Below are positions 1 to 9,420 of a stretch of 64,000 bases of DNA, piece by piece; position 1 is the first letter of the stretch, and each line of letters opens with the position of its first letter. A program made the position numbers and the translations under genes. This stretch comes from Lysobacter changpingensis (lineage in GTDB: Bacteria > Pseudomonadota > Gammaproteobacteria > Xanthomonadales > Xanthomonadaceae). The stretch is taken from assembly GCF_017308985.1 (NCBI RefSeq), contig NZ_JADWPE010000002.1, forward strand, positions 744,001 through 808,000, given 5' to 3'. The notes under the pieces were generated by a model. That model was not told the origin of the DNA. It made no database searches and saw only the letters and a list, made by a program, of their open reading frames with translations.

Positions 1-150
1 GAAGCGTTCGCCCTTCAGTGCGACGAACAGCGCCGCGCCGCCTTGCGGCAACGCGCGGGTGTCGGTCGCGATGGCATCGACCGTGCGGTCGTCGCCGACC
101 AGGCGGCCGTGCGTCATGCGGGCGATGTCGGAGAGCATGCGCGCCTTCAT
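1..150 (-). CDS. murF: MurF, UDP-MurNAc-tripeptide:D-Ala-D-Ala ligase, N-terminal 50 residues (cut by window edge)
   Basis: MurF adds D-Ala-D-Ala to UDP-MurNAc-tripeptide in the cytoplasm, the last soluble step of peptidoglycan precursor synthesis. Only the first 50 codons are present. The frame reads [19 protein letters not shown], then a DTRALPQG segment of the kind seen in the Mur ligase N-terminal substrate domain; the ATPase and C-terminal domains lie outside the window. The ATG overlaps the murE stop as ATGA, so the two are probably translationally coupled. The call rests on the fragment together with its position after murE in the dcw order; taken alone the fragment would only say Mur ligase. 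Confidence 0.85.
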   Translation of the reverse strand, partial: MKARMLSDIARMTHGRLVGDDRTVDAIATDTRALPQGGAALFVALKGERF

Positions 151-1664
151 GGCTGCTCCTCCGCATCCTGCGGACGCAGCACTCGCACATCCATGTGCTT
201 CGCCCCCAGCGCCGCGCGCGCGAACTGCGTGTCGTCGAACGGATGCTGCACGCCCTGGATGTCCTGGTAAGGCTCGTGGCCCTTGCCGGCCACCAGCACG
301 ATGTCGTTCGGCCCCGCCTCGCCCACCGCATGCGCGATCGCCGCCGCGCGGTCGCGCTGCACGGTGACGCGTTCCGGATGCGCGAAGCCGGCCATGATGT
401 CGGCCACGATGACGTCGCCGTCCTCGAAGCGCGGGTTGTCGTCGGTGACGATCACCTCGTCGGCATGCGCTTCGGCGATCGCCGCCATCTGCGGACGCTT
501 GCCGCGATCGCGATCGCCGCCGCAGCCGAACACGCAGACCAGCTTCGCCTGCACGTGCGCACGCAGCGAGGAAAGCGCCTGTTCCAGCGCGTCGGGCGTG
601 TGCGCGTAATCGATGACGACCAGCGGAGCGCGACCGTCGCCGCCGAGGCGGTTCATGCGGCCATGGATCGGCTGGAGCTTCGCAAGCGTCCCGGCGACCT
701 GCGCCGGCCGGTCGCCCAGCGCGAACAGCACGCCGGCCACCGCAAGCAGGTTGTCGACGTTGAAGCGGCCCAGCAGCGGCGACTGCACCGGGTGCGACTC
801 GCGATCAACGACCAGGTCGAAACCGATGCCGGCGTTGTCGAAACGCAGGTTGCGCGCCTGCAGCGTCGCTGTCGCATCGCCGCGCGAACTGACGCCGATC
901 GCACGCACGCCCTGCGGCAGCGTGGCGATGAGCTCGCGACCGAACGCGTCGTCGAGGTTGATCACGGCGGCCTTCAAACCGGGCCACGCGAACAGGCGCG
1001 CCTTGGCGGCGCCGTAGGTCGCCATGTCGCCGTGGTAATCGAGATGATCGCGCGTGAGATTGGTGAACACCGCGACATCGAAATGCACGCCGTCTACGCG
1101 GCCCTGGTCGAGCGCGTGCGAACTGGCTTCCATCGCGATGGCCTGCGCGCCGTCGTCGTGCATCGTCGCGAGCAGTTCGTGCGTTTGCAGCACCAGCGGC
1201 GTGGTGAAGCCGGTCGGCACCACGTGGCCATACAGCCCGGCGCCGAGCGTGCCGACGCTGCCGCTGACGACGCCGCGCGCATGCCACGCCTGCGTGAGCA
1301 GCTGCACGGTCGAAGTCTTGCCATTGGTGCCGGTGACGCCGACGACGGTCATCGCCTCGGTCGCGCGGCCGTGGAAACGGTCGCCCATCTCGCCCAGGCG
1401 CGAACGCAGCCCGGGCACGGCAATGGCATCGCCCGGCGCGGGCAGATCGTCGGGCGCCGGCGGTTCGAACAGGATCGCCGCCGCGCCCGCCGCGCGCGCC
1501 TGGTCGACGAAGCGCAGCCCATGCGCGCCGAAACCGGCGATCGCGACGAAGGCATTGCCCGGACGCACGGCGCGGCTGTCGAGCACCAGGCCGGTGATGG
1601 TCAGATCGGCAGGAATCCCGGCGACGTCCGGCAGCAGTTCGGCCAGCGGCATGAGGCGGCTCAT
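147..1664 (-). CDS. murE: MurE, UDP-MurNAc-L-Ala-D-Glu:meso-diaminopimelate ligase
   Basis: This cytoplasmic ATP-dependent ligase adds meso-diaminopimelate to UDP-MurNAc-L-Ala-D-Glu. The 505-residue protein has the usual Mur ligase length. The ATP loop TGTNGKTS is at about residues 111-118, the SSHAL segment near 181, the lysine expected to be carbamylated near 221 (GAAKARLF), and the DNPR motif at 409-412, which in this family marks diaminopimelate rather than lysine specificity. It overlaps ftsI upstream by 4 bases and murF downstream by 4 bases (ATGA). The start is fixed by the overlap with the ftsI stop. Confidence 0.97.
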   Translation of the reverse strand: MSRLMPLAELLPDVAGIPADLTITGLVLDSRAVRPGNAFVAIAGFGAHGLRFVDQARAAGAAAILFEPPAPDDLPAPGDAIAVPGLRSRLGEMGDRFHGRATEAMTVVGVTGTNGKTSTVQLLTQAWHARGVVSGSVGTLGAGLYGHVVPTGFTTPLVLQTHELLATMHDDGAQAIAMEASSHALDQGRVDGVHFDVAVFTNLTRDHLDYHGDMATYGAAKARLFAWPGLKAAVINLDDAFGRELIATLPQGVRAIGVSSRGDATATLQARNLRFDNAGIGFDLVVDRESHPVQSPLLGRFNVDNLLAVAGVLFALGDRPAQVAGTLAKLQPIHGRMNRLGGDGRAPLVVIDYAHTPDALEQALSSLRAHVQAKLVCVFGCGGDRDRGKRPQMAAIAEAHADEVIVTDDNPRFEDGDVIVADIMAGFAHPERVTVQRDRAAAIAHAVGEAGPNDIVLVAGKGHEPYQDIQGVQHPFDDTQFARAALGAKHMDVRVLRPQDAEEQP

Positions 1665-3598
1665 CGCGCACCTCCGGGCGGGCTGATCATGCCGACCGGC
1701 GCGGGCAGCGCGGCGGAGGCATGCGTCGGCGACGGCAGGACGGTACCGGTCGGCTTGCCGCCGTTCTGCCTGGCGCGCTTGGCTTCGGCGGCGGCCTGTG
1801 CGGCCATCCAGGTGTCGATGTCGTCCGGCGCCACGTCCATCAGGCGCAGCGAACCTTCCATCACGCTCTTGAACACCGGACCGGAGACGTAGCCGCCGAA
1901 GTAGCCCTTCGCCGGATCGGGATCGTTGATCACCACCACCATCGAGAAGCGTGGGTTGTTCACCGGCACGACGCCGGCGAAGAACGACACGTAGCGGCGC
2001 GAATAGCCGCCGGACGCGTTGAACTTGCGCGCGGTGCCGGTCTTGCCGGCGACGTGGTAGCCCAGGATCGCCGCCTGCGTGGCGGTGCCGCCGGACTCGG
2101 TCACGGTCTGCATCATGCGCATGATGGTTCCGGCGATGGCCGGGTCGAGCACCTGCACCGGCTCGTGCCGCTCGCCCTTCACGAACGTCGGCGCGACCAG
2201 CTTGCCGCCGTTGCCCAGCGCGGCGTACGCCTGCGCGATCTGCAACGGCGTGGCCGACAGGCCATAGCCATAGGACATCGTCTGCTTGGTCGTGCCGCTC
2301 CAGCGTGAAGGCGGCGCGAGCACGCCGGACGATTCACCCGGGAAGCCGCTGTGGGTCTTGCGGCCGTAGCCGAAGCGCTTGAGGAACTCGTAGTACTCCT
2401 GGCTCGGGATCTTCGCGACGATCTTCGCCGCGCCGACGTTGGAGCTCTTGGTGATCACGCCCGTGGTGTCGAGCATGCCGTAGTTGCGATGGTCGGTCGT
2501 GCGGAATCTGCCGTTCGGCATCCAGCCCGGGTTCGTGTCGAACATCGTGTGCGGCGTGATGACGCCCGCCTCCAGCGCCGCGGCGACGGTCAGCGGCTTC
2601 ATCGTCGAACCCGGCTCGATCACGTCCGTCACCGCGCGGTTGCGGTGCGTGTCGGGATTGCCGACGCCCACGGCGTTCGGGTTGTAGGTGGGCAGGTTCG
2701 CCATCGCCAGCACTTCGCCGGTCGCGATGTCGAGCACGACGGCCGAGCCGCTGCTGGCGCCGGTGCGCTCCAGCGCGCCGCGCAGTTCGCGCATCGCCAG
2801 GAACTGGATGCGGCGGTCGATGGTGAGCGTGAGGTCGCGACCGGGCTCGGCGGCCTTCACCAGGTCCACGCTCTCGACGATGCGGCCGGCGCCGTCGCGG
2901 ATCACGCGCTTGGCGCCGGGCTTGCCGCGCAGCCAGTCGTCGAACGCGAGCTCCAGCCCTTCCTGGCCGAGATCGTCGATGTTGGTGAAGCCCAGGATGT
3001 GCGCCATCGCTTCGCCCTGCGGGTAGAAGCGGCGGAATTCGCGCTGCGAGAACACGCCGGGGATCCTGGCGGCGAGGATGCGCCTGGCTTCGTCCGGGTT
3101 GATGCGGCGCTTGAGGTAGACGAATTCCTTGCCGGCGCGCTGGCTGAGCTTGCGCGTCAGCGCGTCCGGCGGGACGCCCAGCGCACGCGCGAGCTGCGGG
3201 ATGCGTTCGGGATTCTTCAGCAGTTCCTGCGGGTTCGCCCAGATCGACTCGACCGGCGTGGACACCGCGAGCGGCTCGCCGTTGCGGTCGGTGATCATGC
3301 CGCGCGAGGTCGGGATCGGGATCTCGCGCAGCGAGCGCGCATCGCCCTGCTGGCGGTAGAAATCGTTGCTGATGACCTGCAGGTCCAGCGCGCGGCCGAC
3401 CAGCGCGATCGAGCACAGCCCCAGCGCGCCGCCGACCAGCAGCAGGCGGTTGCGCAGGTTGAATGAGGCGCGGCTGCGACCCTTGCCGGCGGCGCCGCGA
3501 TCGTTGCCGCCGCCGAACTTCTCGCGCAGCGCGAGCACGGCATCGAGCGGGCCGCTGCGACCGGAGGCATTGCGCGGATTGCGGGAGGCGCCGCTCAT
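1661..3598 (-). CDS. ftsI: FtsI (PBP3), septal peptidoglycan transpeptidase
   Basis: FtsI crosslinks peptidoglycan at the division septum and is the target of many beta-lactams. The protein has 645 residues from the ATG that overlaps the ftsL stop. A basic cytoplasmic tail of about 50 residues precedes one transmembrane helix (about 51-70), then the PBP dimerisation region and the transpeptidase domain. The three active-site motifs are present: STMK (serine 331), SSN (385-387) and KTGT (519-522). The frame stays open upstream through ftsL, but that sequence is not FtsI-like. The cytoplasmic tail is Gly, Arg and Ser rich and somewhat longer than in E. coli. Confidence 0.97.
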   Translation of the reverse strand: MSGASRNPRNASGRSGPLDAVLALREKFGGGNDRGAAGKGRSRASFNLRNRLLLVGGALGLCSIALVGRALDLQVISNDFYRQQGDARSLREIPIPTSRGMITDRNGEPLAVSTPVESIWANPQELLKNPERIPQLARALGVPPDALTRKLSQRAGKEFVYLKRRINPDEARRILAARIPGVFSQREFRRFYPQGEAMAHILGFTNIDDLGQEGLELAFDDWLRGKPGAKRVIRDGAGRIVESVDLVKAAEPGRDLTLTIDRRIQFLAMRELRGALERTGASSGSAVVLDIATGEVLAMANLPTYNPNAVGVGNPDTHRNRAVTDVIEPGSTMKPLTVAAALEAGVITPHTMFDTNPGWMPNGRFRTTDHRNYGMLDTTGVITKSSNVGAAKIVAKIPSQEYYEFLKRFGYGRKTHSGFPGESSGVLAPPSRWSGTTKQTMSYGYGLSATPLQIAQAYAALGNGGKLVAPTFVKGERHEPVQVLDPAIAGTIMRMMQTVTESGGTATQAAILGYHVAGKTGTARKFNASGGYSRRYVSFFAGVVPVNNPRFSMVVVINDPDPAKGYFGGYVSGPVFKSVMEGSLRLMDVAPDDIDTWMAAQAAAEAKRARQNGGKPTGTVLPSPTHASAALPAPVGMISPPGGAR

Positions 3599-3864
3599 GG
3601 ACGGATCACCACGGTTTCGGCGCCTTCCGGGAACTTCATGCCCAGGCGGTCGCGTGCGACCTGGTCGATGCGGTTGCTTTCCGACCACGTCGCCTGTTCG
3701 AGCTGGAGGCGGCCGAATTCGATGTTGAGTTCGTCGCGCGCGCGCTCCAGCCGGCTCAGCTGCACGAACAGCTGGCGATGCTGGTGGCGCGCCTGCACGA
3801 CGGCCAACGCCGAGACGACGTTGGCCACCACCAGGACGCTCAGCAGCAGCCGGGTGATGCTCAT
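3595..3864 (-). CDS. ftsL: FtsL, bitopic division protein
   Basis: FtsL is a small single-pass protein that forms the FtsQLB complex and helps activate FtsWI. The 89-residue product starts [20 protein letters not shown] (transmembrane) and continues into a heptad-rich coiled coil with many Leu, Arg and Glu, ending in a [10 protein letters not shown] segment as in other gammaproteobacterial FtsL. It sits between rsmH and ftsI with ATGA overlaps on both sides, which supports the identification more strongly than the weakly conserved sequence does. Confidence 0.93.
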   Translation of the reverse strand: MSITRLLLSVLVVANVVSALAVVQARHQHRQLFVQLSRLERARDELNIEFGRLQLEQATWSESNRIDQVARDRLGMKFPEGAETVVIRP

Positions 3865-4997
3865 GGCTGAGCTCCCGCGTGCGGACGTGGCACGTGCATG
3901 CGCGGAGCGCGCGCCTGCGCCCCAGCCGGGAATCGGGTGCGGGGAAGAGTCGATCGCCGGAGCACCGGCTCGCCGGGCGCCATCGCTTCCCACCGGTCTC
4001 CACGGCCCGTTTCCGGCTGTGCCGTGTCGGAGACGCCGTCCGATGCGTTCGCGCCTTCCCCGTTCCCGATTCCCAGCTTCTCCGCCACGCGCAGCACCGC
4101 ACTGCGGGCACGCGGATTCGCCGAGGTTTCCTCGTCCGTCGCCTTCTGCGCCGAACCGATCGCACGCAGCACCGGCGTGAACGCCGCTTCCACCGGCATG
4201 CGGCGGTTGGCCGGCGGCGCCTTGCTGTGACGCGCGATGAACTGCTTGACGATGCGGTCTTCCAGCGAGTGGAAGCTGATGACCGCGAGCCGGCCGCCCG
4301 GCTTCAGGCGCGCGAGCGCGGCGTCGAGGCCGGTTTCCAGATCCGCCAGCTCGCGATTGATGAAGATGCGGATCGCCTGGAAGCTGCGCGTGGCCGGATG
4401 GATCTTCTGGTCGCCGCGCGGCACGACGGATGCGATGAGGTCGGCCAGCTGCGCGGTGCGCTCCAGCGGCTGCGTGTCGCGCCGGGCGACGATGGCGCGG
4501 GCGATCCTGCGGCTCATGCGTTCCTCGCCGTAGGTCCACAGCACGTCGGCGATCTCGCGATCATCGGCGCGCGCGAGCCACTGCGCCGCGCTTTCGCCGC
4601 TGTCCGGATCCATGCGCATGTCCAGCGGGCCGTCCTTGCCGAAGCTGAAACCGCGCTCGGCGACGTCCAGCTGCGGCGACGACACGCCCAGGTCGAACAG
4701 CACGCCGTCGAGGCCGGCGGCGGTTTCGTCCCAATGCGCGAGTTCGGCGAAGCTGCCCCGGAACACGGCGACGCGGGCGTCCTGCGCGAAATCGCGCATC
4801 GCCACCGCAATCGCTTCGGGGTCCTTGTCCATGAGCAGCAGCCGGCCTCCGGGGCCGAGTCGTTCCAGCACGCCGCGCGCGTGACCGCCACGCCCGAACG
4901 TGCCGTCCAGGTACGTTCCATTCCCGCGCACGTTCAGGCCGTCGAGCACCTGCGCGTACATCACGGGAAGGTGGCCGGAAAGCGCGCCGCGCTCCAT
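3861..4997 (-). CDS. rsmH: RsmH (MraW), 16S rRNA m4C1402 methyltransferase with repeat-derived C-terminal tail
   Basis: RsmH methylates N4 of C1402 in 16S rRNA using SAM. The start [20 protein letters not shown], the [14 protein letters not shown]-binding segment, the [12 protein letters not shown] motif and the [13 protein letters not shown] motif are all typical. The ATG at 4997 has a GGTGGGTGG stretch before it; a GTG at 5012 overlapping the mraZ stop (GTGA) is an alternative that adds 5 residues. The family core ends near [13 protein letters not shown]; roughly 60 further Pro, Arg and Ala rich residues follow and are encoded by an inverted repeat (see the repeat at 3925-4077), so this tail is probably not functional sequence. 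Confidence 0.96.
   Translation of the reverse strand: MERGALSGHLPVMYAQVLDGLNVRGNGTYLDGTFGRGGHARGVLERLGPGGRLLLMDKDPEAIAVAMRDFAQDARVAVFRGSFAELAHWDETAAGLDGVLFDLGVSSPQLDVAERGFSFGKDGPLDMRMDPDSGESAAQWLARADDREIADVLWTYGEERMSRRIARAIVARRDTQPLERTAQLADLIASVVPRGDQKIHPATRSFQAIRIFINRELADLETGLDAALARLKPGGRLAVISFHSLEDRIVKQFIARHSKAPPANRRMPVEAAFTPVLRAIGSAQKATDEETSANPRARSAVLRVAEKLGIGNGEGANASDGVSDTAQPETGRGDRWEAMAPGEPVLRRSTLPRTRFPAGAQARAPRMHVPRPHAGAQP
3925..4077. repeat. GGGAATCGGG-type inverted repeat inside the rsmH 3' end
   Basis: The arms at 3925-3947 (GCCGGGAATCGGG, then GCGGGGAAG) and 4055-4077 (CTTCCCCG, then TTCCCGATTCCCAGC) are inverted copies with about two mismatches over 23 bases, separated by about 107 bases. 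The same heptad-like sequence recurs in intergenic gaps at 19407-19493 and 52686-52806. Here the whole element is read as the C-terminal tail of RsmH. Confidence 0.8.
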
Positions 4998-5008
4998 GCC
5001 ACCCACCG

Positions 5009-5455
5009 TCACAGCTGAAGGTCGAGCAGCTCCTCGCTCAGATCGGCGTCAGAGATCGTCTGACGGATCTGCGCGTGGTGCGCCTGCTCGCTCCACAGTT
5101 CGAACTTGTCGCCCATGCCCAGCAGCACGGCCTTCTTCTCGATCCCCACCGCGGCGCGGTGACTGGCCGGGATGCTGATGCGCCCGTTGCCGTCGAGTTC
5201 GACGAACGCCGCGGCGCCGACGAGCTTGAGCTGCATGCTGCGGTTGACCGCCTTCGCCTTCGGCAGCGCGTTGACCTGGTCGCGCAGCCGCTCCCACGCG
5301 GCCTGCGGGTAGAGGTACAGCGAGCCGGATTCGAAGGGGTTGTAGGTGATGACCAGGCGGTTTTCGCACTCGCGCGCGACGGCATCCCGGTAGACGGTGG
5401 GTACCGCCAACCGGCCCTTGTCGTCGATCGTGATGGCGGTCTCGCCTTGGAACAT
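5009..5455 (-). CDS. mraZ: MraZ, transcriptional regulator of the dcw operon
   Basis: MraZ is a DNA-binding protein of the AbrB or SpoVT fold that represses its own dcw promoter. The 148-residue product starts [20 protein letters not shown] and carries two swapped-hairpin repeats, [10 protein letters not shown] near residue 11 and [11 protein letters not shown] near 90. An open frame continues 17 codons upstream, but the ATG at 5455 matches the family N-terminus. It is the first gene of the dcw operon, about 73 bases after the predicted transcription start, and its stop overlaps a possible GTG start of rsmH. Confidence 0.96.
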   Translation of the reverse strand: MFQGETAITIDDKGRLAVPTVYRDAVARECENRLVITYNPFESGSLYLYPQAAWERLRDQVNALPKAKAVNRSMQLKLVGAAAFVELDGNGRISIPASHRAAVGIEKKAVLLGMGDKFELWSEQAHHAQIRQTISDADLSEELLDLQL

Positions 5456-5534
5456 TGCGCACCTGTTGGGGCCGCCTCTACGGACGGCTTGTTCACGGAA
5501 AACCACAAAAAACCCGGTTTTCCCTCAGATGCCC

Positions 5535-5563
5535 ACCTTAGGCACGCCCCACAGGGTTGTCAA
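5535..5563 (-). promoter_or_regulatory. Predicted mraZ (dcw operon) promoter with possible MraZ boxes
   Basis: Read on the minus strand there is a perfect -35 TTGACA (5558-5563), a 17-base spacer and a -10 TAAGGT (5535-5540). G-rich repeats resembling MraZ boxes lie within and just after it (TGTGGGG, GGTGGGC, TGAGGGA; the last two are 10 bases apart). The promoter elements are seen directly; assigning the G-rich repeats to MraZ is inference from the known TGGGN repeat operator. Confidence 0.6.
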
Positions 5564-5878
5564 CAAGTTTTGGGAGGGAAATTCACCTGTCCCGTCAATG
5601 ACTTGCGAAGAACTTCACAGGTTTGTTCAAGAGTTATCCACTAGCCTTTGTTTCGTCTCAAATTTTGAGACGGAACCTGCGGGTCAACCCGCGTCGGGAC
5701 GAAGTCCCAAAGGGCCGCGGCGCGCATGCTGCCCCGCAGCATCCGCATGTCCATATGCGAAAGTGATCGAAACATGCGAATCATTCGCCAATGACTATTG
5801 CCACTGGGCTGTCCTGACGGGGTACCCGCCTCCCAGAAGCGGCAGCCACACTGGCCCGGATCCGCACCCGAAGCAGCA
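5564..5878. other. Gene-free region between the dcw promoter and the rnpB flanking repeat
   Basis: No convincing coding frame was found. A palindrome of the form GTCTCAAATTTTGAGAC lies near 5656-5672, and a short stem (GGGACGAAGTCCC) near 5697-5709. Base composition is more mixed than in the flanking genes. I see no tRNA or known RNA motif. Confidence 0.4.
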
Positions 5879-5970
5879 GCCCCCTTTAGTAAAGGGGGCG
5901 CCGCGGCAGCGGCGGGGAATTGGAAGCCCCGGAGCTGGGGCCCGAAGTTTTGCGAGCAAAACTTTGGGGC
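5879..5970 (+). repeat. Left copy of the long inverted repeat flanking rnpB
   Basis: It begins with a 21-base palindrome (10-base arms GCCCCCTTTA and TAAAGGGGGC at 5879-5899), passes through GGCGGGGAATTGGA, and ends with a second hairpin AAGTTTTGC/GCAAAACTT (5945-5964) followed by TGGGGC. An inverted copy of the whole arrangement lies at 6385-6479 on the other side of rnpB. It reads like a composite intergenic repeat unit. Confidence 0.75.
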
Positions 5971-6010
5971 TTTTTTGAAGCCGCGAAGCGGCAAGAAAAA
6001 GCGCGAAGCC

Positions 6011-6362
<352 letters not shown>

Positions 6363-6384
6363 ATTCTACTGCTTCGCAGCGAAT

Positions 6385-6479
6385 TGCCCCCAAAGTTTTG
6401 CTGAAGCAAAACTTCGGGCCCCGGCTCACGACCTCCAATTCCCCGCGCCTGCCGGCGCGCCCCCTTTACTAAAGGGGGC
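6385..6479 (-). repeat. Right copy of the long inverted repeat flanking rnpB
   Basis: This is the inverted counterpart of 5879-5970: the palindrome GCCCCCTTTA/TAAAGGGGGC at 6459-6479, a GGGGAATTGGA segment, and the AAGTTTTGC/GCAAAACTT hairpin near 6392-6413. The two copies agree at the conserved blocks and differ in the short spacers. Confidence 0.75.
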
Positions 6480-6540
6480 TGTTCGCATCTTTGGCGTATT
6501 GGTGAGTCCACCGCTGCGCTTCAAAGCCGCCCGGGTTGAG

Positions 6541-6577
6541 CCCCTCTCCCAACGGGAGAGGGGTTGGGGTGAGGGGC
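6541..6577. repeat. CCCCTCTCCC palindromic intergenic repeat
   Basis: A perfect 10-base stem, CCCCTCTCCC / GGGAGAGGGG (6541-6550 and 6554-6563) with loop AAC, is followed by TTGGGGTGAGGGG. This motif is a familiar dispersed repeat in GC-rich proteobacterial intergenic DNA. It lies downstream of rsmI and upstream of rnpB, both on the minus strand. Confidence 0.6.
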
Positions 6578-6637
6578 AACGAAGCGTCAACCGTGGCCGG
6601 GTGGTTCCCGCACAGCGCTAAGCTGTCGCTCCCAGAC

Positions 6638-7504
6638 TCACTCCTCCGCGCCGTACAACGCCTTCCGCGGCGCGCCGCTCAGCTCGGCGGCAAGTTTGGC
6701 CGCCTGCGAGGGCTTGAGGTATTCGGTGAGCTTGGCGTACAGGCGCTTGCCTTCGGCGACGGCGGCATCGGCGTCTTCGCCGGCACCTTCGACGATCAGG
6801 ACGAACTCGCCCTTGCGCTGGTTGGCGTCCGCGCCGACGCGCTGGCGCAAGTCGGCCAAGGTTCCGTCGAGGACGGTTTCGAACAGCTTCGTCAGTTCGC
6901 GCGCGATGGTGCCGCGGCGTGCTTCGCCGAAGGCGGCGGCGAGGTCCTCCAGCGATTCCTCGATGCGATGCGCCGACTCGTAGAAGATCAGCGTGCGCAC
7001 CTCTCCGGCCAGGCGCGACAACCGCTCCCGGCGCGCCGACGCCTTCGCCGGCAGGAAGCCTTCGAACACGAACCGGTCGCTCGGCATGCCGGCGACGCTC
7101 AACGCGGCGATCGCGGCGCAGGCGCCGGGCACGGGCGACACGCGCAGGCCGGCGGCGCGCGCGGTGCGCACGAGGCGAAAACCGGGATCGCTTACCAGCG
7201 GCGTGCCCGCATCGGACACCAATGCGAAGCTTTCTCCCGCCTGCATCCGCGCGACCAGCTGCGCGGCCTGCGCGTCCTCGTTGTGCTCGTGCAGCGCGAC
7301 CAACGGGCGTTCCAGCCCGAAGTGCGAGAGCAATTGCCTTGTGTGGCGCGTGTCTTCGGCGCAGATCGCGTCGACGGACCTGAGCGTGTCCAGCGCGCGA
7401 CTGGAGAGATCGCCGAGATTGCCGATGGGCGTGGCGACGACGTGAAGCGTGCCGGGGGCTTTCGAGCCGCCGGCTTTCGGGACGGCGGGCTGGGACGTGT
7501 GCAT
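6638..7504 (-). CDS. rsmI: RsmI, 16S rRNA 2'-O-ribose C1402 methyltransferase
   Basis: RsmI methylates the 2'-OH of C1402 in 16S rRNA, the same nucleotide whose base is modified by RsmH, which is encoded 2 kb away. The 288-residue protein has the tetrapyrrole-methylase fold signature: LHVVATPIGNLGDLS near residue 20, AEDTRHT near 49, LVSDAGTPLVSDPG near 95, and VPGACAAIAAL near 124. The start ATG is at 7504. It diverges from the LpoA-like gene with a 69-base gap; in many gammaproteobacteria rsmI, lpoA and yraN are neighbours in the same arrangement. Confidence 0.97.
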   Translation of the reverse strand: MHTSQPAVPKAGGSKAPGTLHVVATPIGNLGDLSSRALDTLRSVDAICAEDTRHTRQLLSHFGLERPLVALHEHNEDAQAAQLVARMQAGESFALVSDAGTPLVSDPGFRLVRTARAAGLRVSPVPGACAAIAALSVAGMPSDRFVFEGFLPAKASARRERLSRLAGEVRTLIFYESAHRIEESLEDLAAAFGEARRGTIARELTKLFETVLDGTLADLRQRVGADANQRKGEFVLIVEGAGEDADAAVAEGKRLYAKLTEYLKPSQAAKLAAELSGAPRKALYGAEE

Positions 7505-7527
7505 CGTGCGTCTGCGGTGGGGCCGGG

Positions 7528-7533
7528 TAGAAT
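7528..7533 (+). promoter_or_regulatory. Possible -10 box for the LpoA-like gene
   Basis: A TAGAAT hexamer lies about 40 bases before the start codon in the short rsmI-lpoA divergent gap. No clear -35 element is visible, so this is only a weak prediction. Confidence 0.3.
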
Positions 7534-7573
7534 CCTAACCGGTCCCTCAGGAACGCCGCGTCGCGGCCTTTGC

Positions 7574-8968
7574 ATGCAGATGATCCGAGCTTCCAACGGC
7601 TGGGCGATGAAGTCGATGTGCGCGGCGGCGCTGGCCGCCATGCTGCTGGGCGGTTGCGCCACCGTCTCCACCACCGGCACCACGACCTCGCAGCAGAGCC
7701 GCAACGCGACGATCGCCCAGGCCGGCGAACTGGTGCGCAGTGGTGCCGCGCTCACCGGCGCGGCGCGCGCCGCGAACGATCGTGAGATCGAACGCCTGCT
7801 CTCCACGCTCGACAACGCCACCCTCGCCCGAGAAACCGCGGCGCTGCCGGCAGGCGATCCGCTCTACAACCACGCCGGCCAGGCGCTGCTGCGCCGCGGG
7901 CTGCCGCTGCCGCGACCGTTCGACCGCACCGGCTGGAACTTCGACGCCGCCGGCCGTCCGGCGGCCGACAGCGACGGCTATCGCCCGCCGGTGAAGCTGG
8001 CCGTGCTGCTGCCGATGTCGGGCAACCTCGCCGTTGCCGCGGCACCGGTGCGCGACGGTTTCCTCGCCGGTTACTACGGCGAACCGCGCCGCCGTCCCGA
8101 GGTGAACTTCTACGACACCGCCGGCATGCCGGGCGGGGCCCTCGCCGCGTACGACCGCGCGGCGCTGGAAGGCAACGATTTCGTTGTCGGTCCGCTCGGC
8201 CGCGACGAAGTCAGCGCGCTGTTCGCGCGGGGCACGCTGCAGGTGCCGGTGCTCGCGCTCAATCGCGGCGAAAGCGAACCGCCGGCCGGCAATGCGAGCT
8301 TCTCGCTGTCGCCGGAAGACGAAGGCATCGCCGCGGCCGAATACCTGCTCGGCCTGGGCGCGAAGCGCGTGCTGGTCGTCGCGGCCGTCGACGACACCCA
8401 GCAGCGCGCGGTGTCGAGCCTGCGCGAGCGCCTGGTCGCGCGCGGCGCGACGGTGACCGACGTCGCCGGCGAAGGCACGTCCGATTTCATTCCCTTCGCG
8501 CAGAAGGAAGGCGGCGTGGACGCCGTCTTCCTCGCGGTGAGGGGCAGCAGCGCGCGATTGCTGATGCCCAAGCTCGCGCTCGCGGGCCTTGCGGGCAAGC
8601 CGCGCGTGGCCACCTCGCAGCTGCTTTCGGGCACCGGCAAGGCCGAGGAAGACCGCGTGCTGGACGGCATCGCGTTCCCGACCGAAACCTGGACCACGCG
8701 CGGCGTCCCGGGCCTGCCGCCGGCGACGATCGCCGGTTCGCAGCTCAACAACGCGAAGGGCCCGGCGGCGCGGTTGTTCGCCTTCGGTTTCGACGCGTGG
8801 CAGATCACCGCCTACCTGCAGCGCCTGGCGACCACGGCCGACGGCCACATCGACGGCGCCACCGGCACGCTGCGCCTGGACGGCTACGGCAACGTGCAGC
8901 GCACGCCGTCGTGGTCGACCTTCACCGCCGGCATGCCGACGCCGCTGGCGGATGCGCCCCGCCGCTGA
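7574..8968 (+). CDS. LpoA-like outer-membrane lipoprotein, penicillin-binding protein activator
   Basis: LpoA family lipoproteins reach from the outer membrane to activate PBP1A. The product has 464 residues from the ATG at 7574; in-frame ATGs at 7580 and 7607 are alternatives, and the last gives the neatest signal peptide ([17 protein letters not shown], lipobox LGGC). A short helical segment replaces the long TPR domain of E. coli LpoA, followed by a periplasmic-binding-protein fold ([22 protein letters not shown] onward, VGPLGRDEV, and [16 protein letters not shown]). Neighbours rsmI and yraN match the usual lpoA locus. It overlaps yraN by 17 bases. Confidence 0.85.
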   Translation: MQMIRASNGWAMKSMCAAALAAMLLGGCATVSTTGTTTSQQSRNATIAQAGELVRSGAALTGAARAANDREIERLLSTLDNATLARETAALPAGDPLYNHAGQALLRRGLPLPRPFDRTGWNFDAAGRPAADSDGYRPPVKLAVLLPMSGNLAVAAAPVRDGFLAGYYGEPRRRPEVNFYDTAGMPGGALAAYDRAALEGNDFVVGPLGRDEVSALFARGTLQVPVLALNRGESEPPAGNASFSLSPEDEGIAAAEYLLGLGAKRVLVVAAVDDTQQRAVSSLRERLVARGATVTDVAGEGTSDFIPFAQKEGGVDAVFLAVRGSSARLLMPKLALAGLAGKPRVATSQLLSGTGKAEEDRVLDGIAFPTETWTTRGVPGLPPATIAGSQLNNAKGPAARLFAFGFDAWQITAYLQRLATTADGHIDGATGTLRLDGYGNVQRTPSWSTFTAGMPTPLADAPRR

Positions 8969-9332
8969 CCGGCGCGCGCGCGGCGCGGCGGTGGAAGCCG
9001 CTGCACGCGCGCATCTGGGCCGCGCCGGCCTTCGCGACGTCGCCGCGAACGCGAACTACCGGTTCGGCGAACTCGACCTGGTGATGCTCGACGGCGCCAC
9101 GCTGGTGTTCGTCGAAGTGCGCTACCGGCGCGACACGCGCTTCGGCGGCGGCGCGGCCTCGGTCGACGTGCACAAGCGCCGCAAGCTCGTGCACGCGGCA
9201 AGCGCCTTCCTCGCACACCACCCCCGACATGCGAACGCGCCGTGCCGCTTCGACGTCGTCGAAGCCGAGGGCGACCCGGCGTCGCCGCGCCTGCACTGGG
9301 TAAAAGACGCCTTCCGCGCGGACGACGTCTAG
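8952..9332 (+). CDS. yraN: YraN family protein (UPF0102), predicted endonuclease-fold protein
   Basis: The 126-residue protein has the YraN signature: a helical N-terminus with [16 protein letters not shown], then [14 protein letters not shown] and [16 protein letters not shown], a layout like the PD-(D/E)xK nuclease core (E..D..ExK-like, here EVR rather than EVK). Its biochemical role is not established in the family. It starts inside the 3' end of the LpoA-like gene (17-base overlap), so the two are probably co-translated. Replacement of the usual core lysine by arginine is visible and may affect activity. Confidence 0.88.
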   Translation: MRPAADRRARGAAVEAAARAHLGRAGLRDVAANANYRFGELDLVMLDGATLVFVEVRYRRDTRFGGGAASVDVHKRRKLVHAASAFLAHHPRHANAPCRFDVVEAEGDPASPRLHWVKDAFRADDV

Positions 9333-9420
9333 GCGAAGATCCGCCAACCCCGAACCGTGCGGACGCGCGTTGAACTCCGACGCGGCATCGGGCCGCGGCA
9401 GTTCAATCGATCAGGGGACG

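Noticed and set aside
18-1892. Long plus-strand frames of 600 or more codons opposite murE and ftsI, and similar long antisense frames throughout
   Set aside because: GC-rich codon bias leaves antisense frames open. Their translations are Arg, Ala and His rich with no domain signatures, while the opposite strand encodes clear enzymes.
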